From contig CAJAJL010000061.1 of the NCBI GenBank assembly GCA_903940125.1, positions 1 to 34,033 on the forward strand: a stretch of DNA of 34,033 nt, in the 5' to 3' direction. Origin of the DNA: an uncultured Chlorobiaceae bacterium (GTDB lineage: Bacteria; Bacteroidota; Chlorobiia; Chlorobiales; Chlorobiaceae). The position numbers and the translations under genes are program-made. A model generated the notes under the pieces. It was not told where the DNA came from, did not search any database, and was given only the letters and a program-made list of their open reading frames with translations. Shown piece by piece: positions 22,886-32,556 of the stretch. Position 1 is the stretch's first letter; every line of letters starts with the position of its first letter.

Positions 22886-25266
22886 GTTGCACGCAATGCC
22901 CAGGCAAAGATAACGCTCCGGGACTGGATAGATACCCGTGCCCTTGTGACCGGTTTGTTTTTCCTTCCCCCTTGAATATCGGGGCAGGACTTGACAGAGT
23001 GCCGAGGCAGACCGGCACTTTCCCTGAATTCCGAAGGGCTATGCTTCGCGACCTGAGGAATACCAACATCCTGACTGAAGTTACTCCCCTTTCCGGCTGG
23101 CGTGCACGGGAAAAGGATGATTACGGCATCATGCTTCTTGAAATGTGGGCCTACGTTTGTGATTGCCTCTCATTTTATGACGAGGTGCTCGCCAATGAAG
23201 CCTACCTGAGAACCAGTGCTTTAAAACCGGATCTCAGGCGGCTTGTGGCCCTCCTTGGTTATCTGCCACGCCCGGCCGTCGGTTCCGTGGTTGACCTTGC
23301 AGCCCTTGCTGATGGGAGGCTCCTTGTTCAATTGCCGGCAGGAACCGCATTCCGTTCAGGGGCGTTTGACGGGAATCCTCCACAGGTTTTTGAACTGGAC
23401 CAGGACACTTTCATACATCCCTTCACAAACCGGTTTGGAATTGTTCCGCCGCACAATGGAACTGTCCAGGAAGATAATCAGGATACATTTCTGTTAGATC
23501 TGAAGGGTGAGATCAAGGAAGACACTTTGTTATTACTGGTGAATAGGACTGATCCAAGTCAGAACAGTTGTCTGCAGGTTAAAAAGCTTGAAAAGTTCAC
23601 CGGCATTGACAACCGCCAATACAACAGAATCACCTTTACCGGGCATTCAACCCTGAAGAAGGGTGAATTGCTTGAAAATCTCAGGTTGATGAAACCGGGA
23701 ACAGAGAGCATTGCAATTGGCTCCATCAGCGGAACAAAGATAACCCTGAATGCAGTGAACCAGCAGGTGAGACCGGGCGAATTGATCATACTGGTTTCCC
23801 CGAAAGTAAAAAAGTGCTTTACTGTTGTAGAAGTAAATGAAGTGACAAGTCCTGTCTCTGCCGCAAATACCGTGACGGTCAACAAAAACGTATTCAAGCT
23901 TGAAGGATTTGGAAGAGCTGTTACCGAACTTACCTTAAATGATCATTTCGCAATTGCCAATCCCGGTGAGATCACGGTTTATTTCGGAATGCAAACCATC
24001 GCTGCAATCATTGATGAACCCAATCCGACCTTATCTTCCGCTGATAACTTATTGTTCAACGCACAGGTAGAAACCCCTGTCGAAAACTATCGTCCTTCCC
24101 GCTTCCTGATGCATGATAAAAATACACTGGGGACAGGTATAGGAGGGAGCGTAAACTTTGAAAAGCAGGCTCTTATCGCTAACGGAACAGAGAGCTGGAA
24201 CCAACCGCTCACATTTCCGGTAACTGCTTATGGCAATGTTATCACAGCATCCCGCGGAGAGAAAGTCGAGAACGAAAAGATGGGAAGCGGCAATGCATCG
24301 GTTGCCGGCCAATCGTTCAAACTGAAAAAGAAACCCCTTACCTATCACCTTTCGCCGACAACGGATAACGACCAGGGCGTTAAAAGCTCACTCACCGTTT
24401 ATGTGGATGGAATCAAATGGAGCGAAGTGAACAACTTTTACGGCAAGGGTGAATACGACCAGGTTTACATTGTCAGACAGAACGACCAGTGTGAATCGGT
24501 GGTAACCTTTGGCGACGGGATCAGGGGGCAACGGCTTCCCTCCGGCATTGACAATGTGATCTGCAACTACCGATTCGGCGCTGAGGCAGCATGCCCACCG
24601 TCAGGCTCCGTGAACCAGATTTCAAAACCGGTAAAAGGGTTGCAAAGCGTGAATAACATCCTGCCCGCCTATGGCGGCGCAGATGCGGAAGAGGCTGAAA
24701 CCATGCGCACCTTTGCCCCGAAATCAGCCCTGATCCTTGGCCGGATAGTCTCGATCAAGGATATGGAAGCAGTTGCGGCATCATTCCCCGGTGTCAGGGC
24801 TGTCCAGGCTGAATGGAGGTGGGACAGAGTTAAACAACGGGCTACCGCCCATCTTTATTACATAGGGAGCGACTCCCTGAAGGCTCCACTATCTCAACGG
24901 ATCCGGAATCTTTCCGATCCTTCTACTCCCATCACCGTCGAAACCGCAGGAGCCCTACCATTATCCATCGTTCTGAGCGTCAGCATAAACCCGAGATTTC
25001 TGGAAAAGGATGTAATCAGAGCATTGTTCAGCTCGTTGCTGGATCCAGGCAGCGGGTTACTGGCGCCGGAGAACATAGGGATCGGGAAGCCGCTTTACAG
25101 AAGCAGGGTTTTTGATTCAGTGCTGAACGTCGACGGTACCGAAGCGGTGCATGAGATTGTGGTAAATTCGATCTTCTTCAACACGTTTGCCCTGGCACCC
25201 GGGGCAGGGAACTTTTTTGATATTGAACAGGGGGGAGTTGTTATTAACGGAAAAAGAAACGGATAG
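22882..25266 (+). CDS. Baseplate wedge protein 2 (gpJ/gp6-like, Afp12-type)
   Basis: A 794-residue paralogue of the preceding wedge protein. Shared features: DDYGIMLLEMWAYVCDCLSFYDEVLANEAYLRTSAL (about 75-110), a long beta-rich middle, and VVTFGDGIRGQRLPSGID, AETMRTFAPKSALILGRIV, IKDMEAVAASFPGVRAV near the end. Its N-terminus carries four further cysteines (C3, C6, C20, C22). Together with wedge protein 1 it likely forms the heterodimeric wedge. It overlaps the previous gene by 4 bases (ATGA). A 6-base gap to the next gene keeps the block co-translated. Confidence 0.9.
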   Translation: MSCTQCPGKDNAPGLDRYPCPCDRFVFPSPLNIGAGLDRVPRQTGTFPEFRRAMLRDLRNTNILTEVTPLSGWRAREKDDYGIMLLEMWAYVCDCLSFYDEVLANEAYLRTSALKPDLRRLVALLGYLPRPAVGSVVDLAALADGRLLVQLPAGTAFRSGAFDGNPPQVFELDQDTFIHPFTNRFGIVPPHNGTVQEDNQDTFLLDLKGEIKEDTLLLLVNRTDPSQNSCLQVKKLEKFTGIDNRQYNRITFTGHSTLKKGELLENLRLMKPGTESIAIGSISGTKITLNAVNQQVRPGELIILVSPKVKKCFTVVEVNEVTSPVSAANTVTVNKNVFKLEGFGRAVTELTLNDHFAIANPGEITVYFGMQTIAAIIDEPNPTLSSADNLLFNAQVETPVENYRPSRFLMHDKNTLGTGIGGSVNFEKQALIANGTESWNQPLTFPVTAYGNVITASRGEKVENEKMGSGNASVAGQSFKLKKKPLTYHLSPTTDNDQGVKSSLTVYVDGIKWSEVNNFYGKGEYDQVYIVRQNDQCESVVTFGDGIRGQRLPSGIDNVICNYRFGAEAACPPSGSVNQISKPVKGLQSVNNILPAYGGADAEEAETMRTFAPKSALILGRIVSIKDMEAVAASFPGVRAVQAEWRWDRVKQRATAHLYYIGSDSLKAPLSQRIRNLSDPSTPITVETAGALPLSIVLSVSINPRFLEKDVIRALFSSLLDPGSGLLAPENIGIGKPLYRSRVFDSVLNVDGTEAVHEIVVNSIFFNTFALAPGAGNFFDIEQGGVVINGKRNG

Positions 25267-25272
25267 GCTGCA

Positions 25273-27516
25273 ATGATGAGCACTGATCAGTTCGAGCAAT
25301 ATTATAAGGAGAAATTATGGGAGGCCATTCCCGAAATTTACCGGAACGAAGATGGCCTTGCCGAGAAACCGGGTGTACTGAGGGCGATCGTATCGGTACT
25401 TGCGCAACAGGCAGCCATCCTGCGGCGCAGCCAGGACAGATTGTGGGATGACCAGTTTATCGAGCTTTGCGACGAGTGGGCGGTTCCCTATATAGGCGAC
25501 TTGGTTGCCACCCGGCTGTTATCCGCCTTAAACCTGCGTGGACGCCGTGTAGATGTTGCCAAAACCATCTATTACCGCAGAAGAAAGGGAACACCCCGGG
25601 TTCTTGAGGAATTGATCAACGATATCAGCGGATGGGAAGGGAAAATGGTGGAACAGTTTGAGAAACTTGCGCGATCCCGTCACGGACTTGATGCATTGCC
25701 CGGCCCGCTTGCAGGAAAATATTCGGGAACCATGCCGGGAGGCTGGGCCGACCTGCGCAACCAGCGGGAGGCTGAACTGGCCAGCGGACCGTTCGAAGAG
25801 TTTTTTCATACCCCTGATGTCCGCCGCTATTCCGGAATGACCGGGCGGTATGCCATTCCAAAACTCGCCTTTTACCTCTACCGCCTGAAAGCGTTCGAAG
25901 CGATTGCTGTTACCCCGTTTGCACTGGGGGACGACAGACGATTTGGCTTTGATCCTTCGGGAAGAGAGATCCCCTTGTTCAGTAAATCAGAGAACTCCAG
26001 AGACTGGAATCAATGGCACTCCGCAGCAAACGCTGAAATACCGGCTCCGATTCCCTGCCGCCTGCTTGGAAATGGCCAATATATCATTACTGCAGAGATC
26101 ATCCGTACCTTGACCGCAAACGGGATGAGCCAGGCCGCTGCAGACGAACTCCAAAAAATTGCAGGACTGAGATTCAAAAGTGAGTCCAGCCTCTATGCCT
26201 TTATTTCTACGTTTTCCAGCGCCGCAGAGATACAGAACGATATTGTTTTTCTACCCTTGCTCTCTCTTTCGATTGACCTGGATTGCGCAAAAAGCATACT
26301 GCTGCCCGATGCTCACACTGACTTTCAGAATCCGCTGGATGTAAACTCGATCGTGGTCGGTTTCAAAGATCCCGACAGGGTTATTACAACAGAACATATA
26401 ACGGCGGCCTCGCTTAAATCGTGGCCTTTCGTCATAAAAAAAGAGTTGGCGATCGATGCCGAAAAGGGATTGTTCATGTTCAAAGATCCCCTTGCAGAGA
26501 ATGTAAAGCTTTTTATCGCCTATCACTATGGCTTTTCAGGTCCAATTGGTGCCGGAACATACTATCGACCATGGATTGTTACATCCAAACCCGATGTTGA
26601 AACCATCGGTGGCGGGGCATTGAAATCGCTTGAATTGCCGGTTGACGGTATCTCTCAGATCAATGACAGCAAGAGCTATGGCCCGGTGGATGATGTGACA
26701 AAAATTGTGAACCTGGTCTTACAGGCAAAAAGCGCCGAACGGCCCTATATAAGGCTTGAACAGGACTGGATTCTCAGTTCCGAAGCCAACTCGAATGCAA
26801 AGCTGACCCTGGATGGTTTATGGATCGGTGCGAAAGGCAACACAAATGCAAAAATCATCCTGAAAGGAGATTTCGACTGTGTAGTGATCAGGAATTGTAC
26901 CATTGACCCGGGGGGAAGCAAAAACCTGTTACTTGAAGAGATACTGCCCTTATGGCTGTCAATCCAGGGCACAGTTGCAAACCTTTGTATCGATTCTTCC
27001 ATTCTTGGTACTGTTTGCATTGAAGCCAGCGGTATCGTTGAGGAACTCTCTATCTCTGATTCGATTATCCAGTCCGTTGACGCTACGGTGAAGGCGCTGA
27101 ACATCGACACCGGGAAATCGATCATTCAACGATCAACCATCTTTGGCGATACAGATCTTCACCGTCTGGAAGCCTCGGAAGCGCTCTTTACCGGAAACGT
27201 CAGCATAACCGATACCCAGAAAGGATGCTTCCGGTATAGCGCCGCTCTCAAAACAAACAGGTTGCCCCATCCCTACGAGAGTTTTCTCTTTTCCATGGAT
27301 GCAAAACAATGGTTCACTTCGCGGAGGTTCGGTGAACCCGGCTATGCCCAGCTGAGCGATACAGCACCAGAAAAATTGCGACTTGGGGCGGAGAACGGAT
27401 CCGAAATGGGAGCATTCAGCAATCTTTTGAATCCAGTGAAATCGGATGGGTTGCGAAGCAAGGTCAACGAATATATGCCTTTTGGGTTGATACCGATTTT
27501 TATCCACCAAACTTAA
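25273..27516 (+). CDS. gpI-like tail protein with beta-rich C-terminal extension
   Basis: A 747-residue protein. The first about 220 residues match phage tail protein I-like domains (YRNEDGLAEKPGVLRAIVSVL, DDQFIELCDEWAVPYIGDLV, VAKTIYYRRRKGTPRVLEEL), which join wedge to fibres. Residues about 495-655 have short repeating hydrophobic-polar strands with Cys (KIILKGDFDCVVIRNCTIDPGG, NLCIDSSILGTVCIEASG), like a beta-helix. Length is well above a simple gpI (about 200 residues), so it may act as tail-tip decoration or as adaptor for the next protein. Start could be ATG 25273 or 25276. Confidence 0.8.
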   Translation: MMSTDQFEQYYKEKLWEAIPEIYRNEDGLAEKPGVLRAIVSVLAQQAAILRRSQDRLWDDQFIELCDEWAVPYIGDLVATRLLSALNLRGRRVDVAKTIYYRRRKGTPRVLEELINDISGWEGKMVEQFEKLARSRHGLDALPGPLAGKYSGTMPGGWADLRNQREAELASGPFEEFFHTPDVRRYSGMTGRYAIPKLAFYLYRLKAFEAIAVTPFALGDDRRFGFDPSGREIPLFSKSENSRDWNQWHSAANAEIPAPIPCRLLGNGQYIITAEIIRTLTANGMSQAAADELQKIAGLRFKSESSLYAFISTFSSAAEIQNDIVFLPLLSLSIDLDCAKSILLPDAHTDFQNPLDVNSIVVGFKDPDRVITTEHITAASLKSWPFVIKKELAIDAEKGLFMFKDPLAENVKLFIAYHYGFSGPIGAGTYYRPWIVTSKPDVETIGGGALKSLELPVDGISQINDSKSYGPVDDVTKIVNLVLQAKSAERPYIRLEQDWILSSEANSNAKLTLDGLWIGAKGNTNAKIILKGDFDCVVIRNCTIDPGGSKNLLLEEILPLWLSIQGTVANLCIDSSILGTVCIEASGIVEELSISDSIIQSVDATVKALNIDTGKSIIQRSTIFGDTDLHRLEASEALFTGNVSITDTQKGCFRYSAALKTNRLPHPYESFLFSMDAKQWFTSRRFGEPGYAQLSDTAPEKLRLGAENGSEMGAFSNLLNPVKSDGLRSKVNEYMPFGLIPIFIHQT

Positions 27517-27524
27517 AAAAAGAC

Positions 27525-30500
27525 ATGGGAACGTTTGATATTTCCAGAATTAATTTTAATCCGAAAAAACACTATCAGAGTGTCCGGATGCAGCAGGGAA
27601 GAGTGCTCACTGATGATGACTGGAATGAAAATGAGCGGATAGCAAATGAAGAACTGCGCCGGTCAGTCAATGATACCATCGGCCCTTATGGGAGTTCAAA
27701 TAATGGCTTCAAGATTGACCAGGTTAAAGATAACGGAGCTGGTGGCATAGATTTCAATATCCTCCCGGGAACAATTTATCTTGGGGGCCAGAGGCTTGAA
27801 CTGGAACAGACGGAGCCCTACCGAGCGCAAAAGGATTGGTTGCAGCAATCGGCTGATTCTGATAAAATTCCGGAAGTGGCAGCAGGCAGCGAGCAATATG
27901 ATCTTGTTTACCTTGAAGCATGGCAACAGCCGGTCAGCGCCGTAGAAGACAGCTCTCTTTTTGAAGAAGCCCTGGGCGGCCCTGACACAACAACCCGTGT
28001 AAGAAAAATGCGGCGCGTAAAAGTGGCTTCGGACGTGGACAGCGGAGATTGCTCTGAAGCGTGGAAAAAACTTACCAGTGACTGGGGCAACAATAACCTT
28101 GGATTGATCAACAGGGAATATGAGCGGGTACCGGATACAACCCTTTCCGTCTCTTTCATTGGTGACGGAGTATCTGACGACCTTTGCACACCGACAGCCG
28201 CCGGCGGATATCTCGGCGCTGAAAACCAAGCCATCAGGGTACAGATCGTTAATGACAGCGCAGAAAAAAAAATCACATGGGGTTTTGACAATGCCTCTCC
28301 TTTGTACCGGGTCAAGGTTGACACTGACGCTGACGGAAAGCGCGTGATCGTGACCATGCTCACTGAGCCCAAAGACCAGTATCATTGGCCTTTATCAGGT
28401 CAGGTGGTGGAAATACTGCCATGGTTAGCTGTTTTACCCAACGGCGAAAAAATAGCGGAAATATCAGGACATCTCTCCAAAATAGAGAGCTCCTATGATC
28501 CGGATACAGCACTGCTTACGTTGAAGGATCCGTTACCGTCCACTATGAATCTCTATGAAGTTGACCCGTCAACTCTTTCAGACATCAACTTTTTATCGGA
28601 TCAGACACCCTCGGAATATTTTTTCATGCGGGTATGGAATCGGGGAACTGATCTTGATTCTGCTGCTTCAATAGATGTTGCTGCAGAAACCCCGATACCA
28701 CTCGGTAATACCGGTTTAGAGATCACATTCTCAGGGAATGACTGGGTCCCCGGCGATTTCTGGGTGATTGCGGCAAGACCTGAAACTCCCAACCAGGTGG
28801 TTCCATGGGAATTTGAAAAAGGGATCACCCATCATGAAATCAGGCGGTTTTATGCCCCGCTGGCGGTTATCAGGTGGACGAATGGAGATGAACATGCCAT
28901 AACAGGGGAAGTGGTACATGATTGCCGCAGGAAGTTTCATTCCCTGACTGACCGCGACGGCTGCTGCACGTTTACCGTAGGCAACGGTATGACAAGCAAC
29001 GGCGATTTCAATTCAATCAAGGATGCTGTGGATAACTTGCCGGCAAAAGGAGGTAAAATCTGCGTCCTGCCGGGTGTGCACCAGGCCAGCGTGACCATCC
29101 AGAATAAACAGCATATCCGGATTACAGGATGCGGCGACCAGACCATCATAACTCCTGATTTTCAGCGAAATGAACTTGCTTCCCAAGCCATATTTGTAAT
29201 CTCCGGCTCTCAAAACATCCAGATAGATCAGCTAACCATCGTTTCCTGGAAAGGGACGGGGATTGTTGTTCAGGATGATGATTCTTCACTTCTGCCTTCA
29301 GAACAGATCACCATCTGCGATAATACTATTCAGGCCGGAATTTATGCCATTTACGTAGAGGTCAAAGAAAATAAAGGCGACAACCTTATACGCATCCTGA
29401 ACAACAGGCTTGGGATCGTTGACACTGTTCAGGGAAAATCAGCCATTTTCTCACTGGCCGATTCAGTTTTAATTGAGCGAAACAGGATACTGGTGATCCC
29501 CGACAATGACGGCAATGATCCCTATGACCCGAGAACCCCTGGTGATACTCCAAAGATTGATCCATGTTTGACAACTGAAAAAATATATTCCAATAAAGCT
29601 TTGTTATTGCAAAGGGTTGCAAGTCTGCTCAAGTTCATCTCTGTGTACAGTCCGTTAGGAACCTATCTGAGACAATACAAAGCCTTGGGCGGGATAGAGA
29701 TCGGGCACACATCCGAACGCGTGACCATCAGGCAGAACGAAATTACAGGGGGCAGTGGAAACGGCATAACACTTTGCCAGTTTCCGGAAGGGAATAATAA
29801 TCCACAGATTGCTCTTCATAAGGATGGTACATTACATCCATACCCAGTGTATGAGATCACGATCGAAGAGAATACGATCCTGCTGATGGGATTGAGCGGG
29901 ATTTCCTCCCTGCTCTCTTACAATGAAAAAGATGTATATACACTTGTGAACGACCTCACGGTTTTCAGGAACAGTATCAGGTTTTGTGCGCACCATCTTC
30001 CCAATCCTAACCAGATCAAAGAGCAGAATTTGCTTTCCGCTTTCGGCGGTATCGTTATAAGGGATTGCAATGGAGGAAAGATACAGGAAAACAGGATTGA
30101 AGAGAATGGGCGAACGTCAATGGAAGCCGTGTGCGGGATTTTTTTCTATTATGGCGAAAAACTCGATATCTCAGGCAACAGCATCCTGAACAATGGTATT
30201 CAGGTAACCTCGGATGCATCGTTATATTATTCAGGCAACAGGGGCGGTATCGTCGTGAAAATGGGTTCTAAACTGGCCAATATTTTCCAAACAATCGGAG
30301 TCACTAAGGCGGGGATGGCCGGGAAAAATATAGACTTGCCTTCATTCGACAGCCTTCCGGCTGTTGTCGTCCATGATAATACGGTGCTGCAACCACTTGG
30401 CTTAGCACTGTTGTTGAGCGCTTTCGGGCCCGTTTCAGTACAGGGAAACCAGTTTACCTCCCTTGGCACCGACAAGACAAATCCGGCATCCTTTTTAGCG

Positions 30501-31076
30501 TCAGCCGTTTTTATCTTAAACCTCGGTATCTCAAAAGATTTGTTTACGAACGCGTTTACAAATATGGCAAATAACAATAATTCCTATGGGGAAATGTTAA
30601 ACAATCCGGAGATGCAGCCAGTATTTATGTCATTACAGTATCTTCCTAGCGGTAAAGTGATGTTTTCCGGGAATCAAACCACTCTGGACATGCGGTATCA
30701 ATCCACAAACATCTGTTTAAGTTCCCAGGCGATCGCCTCCCTTGACGACATTGCCTTCAACAACAACCATTCGGAATGCACTTCGCTGAGCATCGTAGAC
30801 GGCAATGCAAAAACCTTTGATATTGTTTGGTTAAATACAGCTCTTTTTGCTGTTTCCGTCAGGAGCAATGACAACAGGTTCACTGATGGTCTTACAGAGA
30901 CTCAGCTTTCGTTGTTATCCTATGGATTCATGAACACTGCTATAGGGAATCAGGCCACTAATTGCATTGTTGTCCTAGGGAACAAAACAGTGAATGGCAG
31001 CAACAATATTGTCCTCATTAAAAAACCATGCGAGGAATTGGAATCGAACATCAAAAACAAGTTAGGATACAACTGA
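27525..31076 (+). CDS. DUF6519-type protein with right-handed beta-helix
   Basis: A 1,183-residue protein. The first about 95 residues (FDISRINFNPKKHYQSVRMQQGRVLTDDDWNENE) match the DUF6519 family seen in eCIS clusters. Residues about 510-1090 form a pectate-lyase-like right-handed beta-helix: KICVLPGVHQASVTIQNKQH, IVVQDDDSSLLPSEQITICDN and VLIERNRILVIPDN show the repeating pattern. No catalytic pectate-lyase residues were identified, so binding rather than cleavage is likely. Position after the wedge and gpI genes suggests an outer baseplate or target-binding protein; that is inference. Confidence 0.8.
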   Translation: MGTFDISRINFNPKKHYQSVRMQQGRVLTDDDWNENERIANEELRRSVNDTIGPYGSSNNGFKIDQVKDNGAGGIDFNILPGTIYLGGQRLELEQTEPYRAQKDWLQQSADSDKIPEVAAGSEQYDLVYLEAWQQPVSAVEDSSLFEEALGGPDTTTRVRKMRRVKVASDVDSGDCSEAWKKLTSDWGNNNLGLINREYERVPDTTLSVSFIGDGVSDDLCTPTAAGGYLGAENQAIRVQIVNDSAEKKITWGFDNASPLYRVKVDTDADGKRVIVTMLTEPKDQYHWPLSGQVVEILPWLAVLPNGEKIAEISGHLSKIESSYDPDTALLTLKDPLPSTMNLYEVDPSTLSDINFLSDQTPSEYFFMRVWNRGTDLDSAASIDVAAETPIPLGNTGLEITFSGNDWVPGDFWVIAARPETPNQVVPWEFEKGITHHEIRRFYAPLAVIRWTNGDEHAITGEVVHDCRRKFHSLTDRDGCCTFTVGNGMTSNGDFNSIKDAVDNLPAKGGKICVLPGVHQASVTIQNKQHIRITGCGDQTIITPDFQRNELASQAIFVISGSQNIQIDQLTIVSWKGTGIVVQDDDSSLLPSEQITICDNTIQAGIYAIYVEVKENKGDNLIRILNNRLGIVDTVQGKSAIFSLADSVLIERNRILVIPDNDGNDPYDPRTPGDTPKIDPCLTTEKIYSNKALLLQRVASLLKFISVYSPLGTYLRQYKALGGIEIGHTSERVTIRQNEITGGSGNGITLCQFPEGNNNPQIALHKDGTLHPYPVYEITIEENTILLMGLSGISSLLSYNEKDVYTLVNDLTVFRNSIRFCAHHLPNPNQIKEQNLLSAFGGIVIRDCNGGKIQENRIEENGRTSMEAVCGIFFYYGEKLDISGNSILNNGIQVTSDASLYYSGNRGGIVVKMGSKLANIFQTIGVTKAGMAGKNIDLPSFDSLPAVVVHDNTVLQPLGLALLLSAFGPVSVQGNQFTSLGTDKTNPASFLASAVFILNLGISKDLFTNAFTNMANNNNSYGEMLNNPEMQPVFMSLQYLPSGKVMFSGNQTTLDMRYQSTNICLSSQAIASLDDIAFNNNHSECTSLSIVDGNAKTFDIVWLNTALFAVSVRSNDNRFTDGLTETQLSLLSYGFMNTAIGNQATNCIVVLGNKTVNGSNNIVLIKKPCEELESNIKNKLGYN

Positions 31077-31125
31077 CGACCAATGATACCATTCCTAATC
31101 AACCTTAATATAAATATCCTATACG

Positions 31126-31731
31126 ATGAGCATAACCCCAACCCCAACGACCGCTAACAACGCTGCGACACTCATCGGTCAATCGGTGACCATGCTTGAT
31201 GATAAACGCCTGGCAGGATTGCAGGAATTTCAGCAAAATCAGGGAATAAGAAATTCGATCCTGCAGGCGGAGAAAACACGTCTTGAGAAAAAGTATGAAG
31301 GTGATCACCCATACGTGCTGGCCATAAATACTCGGCTCACTATGCAGGAAAATCTTAATGCGGGTTTGGTTCAGGAAATTTCAAAATCGTCAATTAAAAA
31401 CGAACCATTAGCAGCCGGTTCCTGGCGTATCCACGGGAGGGTTTATGATACCGCCAAAAAGCCTGCGCAGGGATATGCAGTGTCACTCGGTTCTCGTTCA
31501 GGTATCAGGAATGATAAGACACACAACTCCTGTACCGATGAGACCGGTTATTATTCGCTGACACTGGATGAAAATGCAGCGGGATCTCTTGAAAAACAAA
31601 CTATTTACTTGAGCGTTTCAGATAATCACAAAAAAACCGTTTACATGGATTCAGAACCCCTCTCTGTAAAAAAGGGGCTGATTTATTACAGGGATATTAT
31701 TCTCCCTGCTTTATACCAAAAGTCGTGCTAA
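31126..31731 (+). CDS. Carboxypeptidase-regulatory-like beta-sandwich protein, last gene of the cluster
   Basis: A 201-residue protein. The first 95 residues are helical (MLDDKRLAGLQEFQQNQGIRN, KTRLEKKYEGDHPYVLAI). Residues about 98-201 form a carboxypeptidase-regulatory-like sandwich: WRIHGRVYDTAKKPAQGYAVSLG, CTDETGYYSLTLDENA, TVYMDSEPLSVKKGLIYYRDI. Such domains usually bind other proteins or sugars at surfaces. No signal peptide, fitting an intracellularly assembled particle. It starts 49 bases after the beta-helix gene and is the final plus-strand gene before a C-rich gap. Confidence 0.72.
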   Translation: MSITPTPTTANNAATLIGQSVTMLDDKRLAGLQEFQQNQGIRNSILQAEKTRLEKKYEGDHPYVLAINTRLTMQENLNAGLVQEISKSSIKNEPLAAGSWRIHGRVYDTAKKPAQGYAVSLGSRSGIRNDKTHNSCTDETGYYSLTLDENAAGSLEKQTIYLSVSDNHKKTVYMDSEPLSVKKGLIYYRDIILPALYQKSC

Positions 31732-31818
31732 GGGGGTATTTTGCGCCCCTCCCCCACCAACCCCCCATATTTATACCCCCCCCATAACTCTCATCCGCCC
31801 CATAACTCCTTTTTTCTA
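31732..31818. other. C-rich spacer between convergent genes (possible G-quadruplex)
   Basis: Between the last injection-system gene and modA, C runs of 4, 5, 6 and 8 (31746-31783) are separated by 1, 5 and 9 bases. The minus strand fits the G3+ N1-9 quadruplex pattern, and the plus strand an i-motif. A GGGGG/CCCC hairpin (31732-31736 with 31746-31749) is possible. CCCCATAACTC occurs twice (31780-31790, 31798-31808), followed by TTTTTT. It may help end transcription from both sides. Confidence 0.45.
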
Positions 31819-32556
31819 TTACTTAAGGGCAAAACCGTATTTACTGAGAACCGATTTTGCCTCATCGCTCTGCAGGAAGGTATGGAAAGCTTTTACCTCC
31901 TCGTTCTTTGCTCCTTTAAGGGTAATCGCCATGGGGTAGACAACTCTTGGGTAGAGTTCCTGAGGTACCGTAAAGAGCAGTTTTGATTTTTGAGCCTGCA
32001 GGGCATCTGTTTTGTAGACAAAAGAACCATCAACTTCACCAAGTTCAGCATACATAAGGCATTCACGGACATCTTTCGCCATGACAAGTTTGCTCGCAAG
32101 CTGAGCGGCAACGCCGGCTTTTGTTATTGCAGCTATTGCATATTCGCCGGCAGGCACACTTTTAGGGCTCCCTATGGCAATTTTTTCCAATTTCGGGAGG
32201 TCCTGCATAGAGGTCACTTTTTTACCCGTTGTTCCTGCAAAGACAAGCGAATTGTACGTAAACGTCCTGATGCTTGAAGCATCGACCATTTTTTTGTTGT
32301 TCAGATAATCAACCCATTCGGTGTTTGCTGAAATAATCAGATCGGCAGGGCCACCGTTTTCGATCTGACCGGCGAGAGTTCCAGACGGACCGAAGTTTTT
32401 CAGAAAAACAGTGCCCGGATGTTTTGCCGTGTAGCTTGCCGTCAGCTCATTGATCACCTCTTTAAGACTTGCCGCTACTGAAAGGTTCAGCTCGCTGGCT
32501 ATGGCTGTCGTGGCCATCATCAAAAAAGCAAAACATAAAACGATGATCTTCTTCAT
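31819..32556 (-). CDS. modA: Molybdate ABC transporter substrate-binding protein ModA
   Basis: Periplasmic molybdate-binding protein, 245 residues from the chosen start. Signal peptide KKIIVLCFAFLMMATTAIA with cleavage before SELNLSVAAS. Family landmarks: SVAASLKEVINELTASY, ADLIISANTEWVDYL, IAIGSPKSVPAGEYA, GEVDGSFVYKTDALQ and YPMAITLKGAKN. I chose the third Met (32556) because it starts the classical signal peptide; an upstream ATG (32580) adds 8 residues. No modB or modC follows downstream: the injection-system cluster lies there. Molybdate uptake serves the Mo nitrogenase encoded to the right. Confidence 0.93.
   Translation of the reverse strand: MKKIIVLCFAFLMMATTAIASELNLSVAASLKEVINELTASYTAKHPGTVFLKNFGPSGTLAGQIENGGPADLIISANTEWVDYLNNKKMVDASSIRTFTYNSLVFAGTTGKKVTSMQDLPKLEKIAIGSPKSVPAGEYAIAAITKAGVAAQLASKLVMAKDVRECLMYAELGEVDGSFVYKTDALQAQKSKLLFTVPQELYPRVVYPMAITLKGAKNEEVKAFHTFLQSDEAKSVLSKYGFALK

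Noticed and set aside
27696-28385. 229-codon minus-strand open frame
   Set aside because: Antisense to the DUF6519 gene, which has a clear family N-terminus; no recognisable domain in the shadow.
29050-30800. Beta-helix read as an active pectate lyase
   Set aside because: The repeats give the fold but I could not see the catalytic Asp/Arg/Lys set; a binding role is the safer reading.
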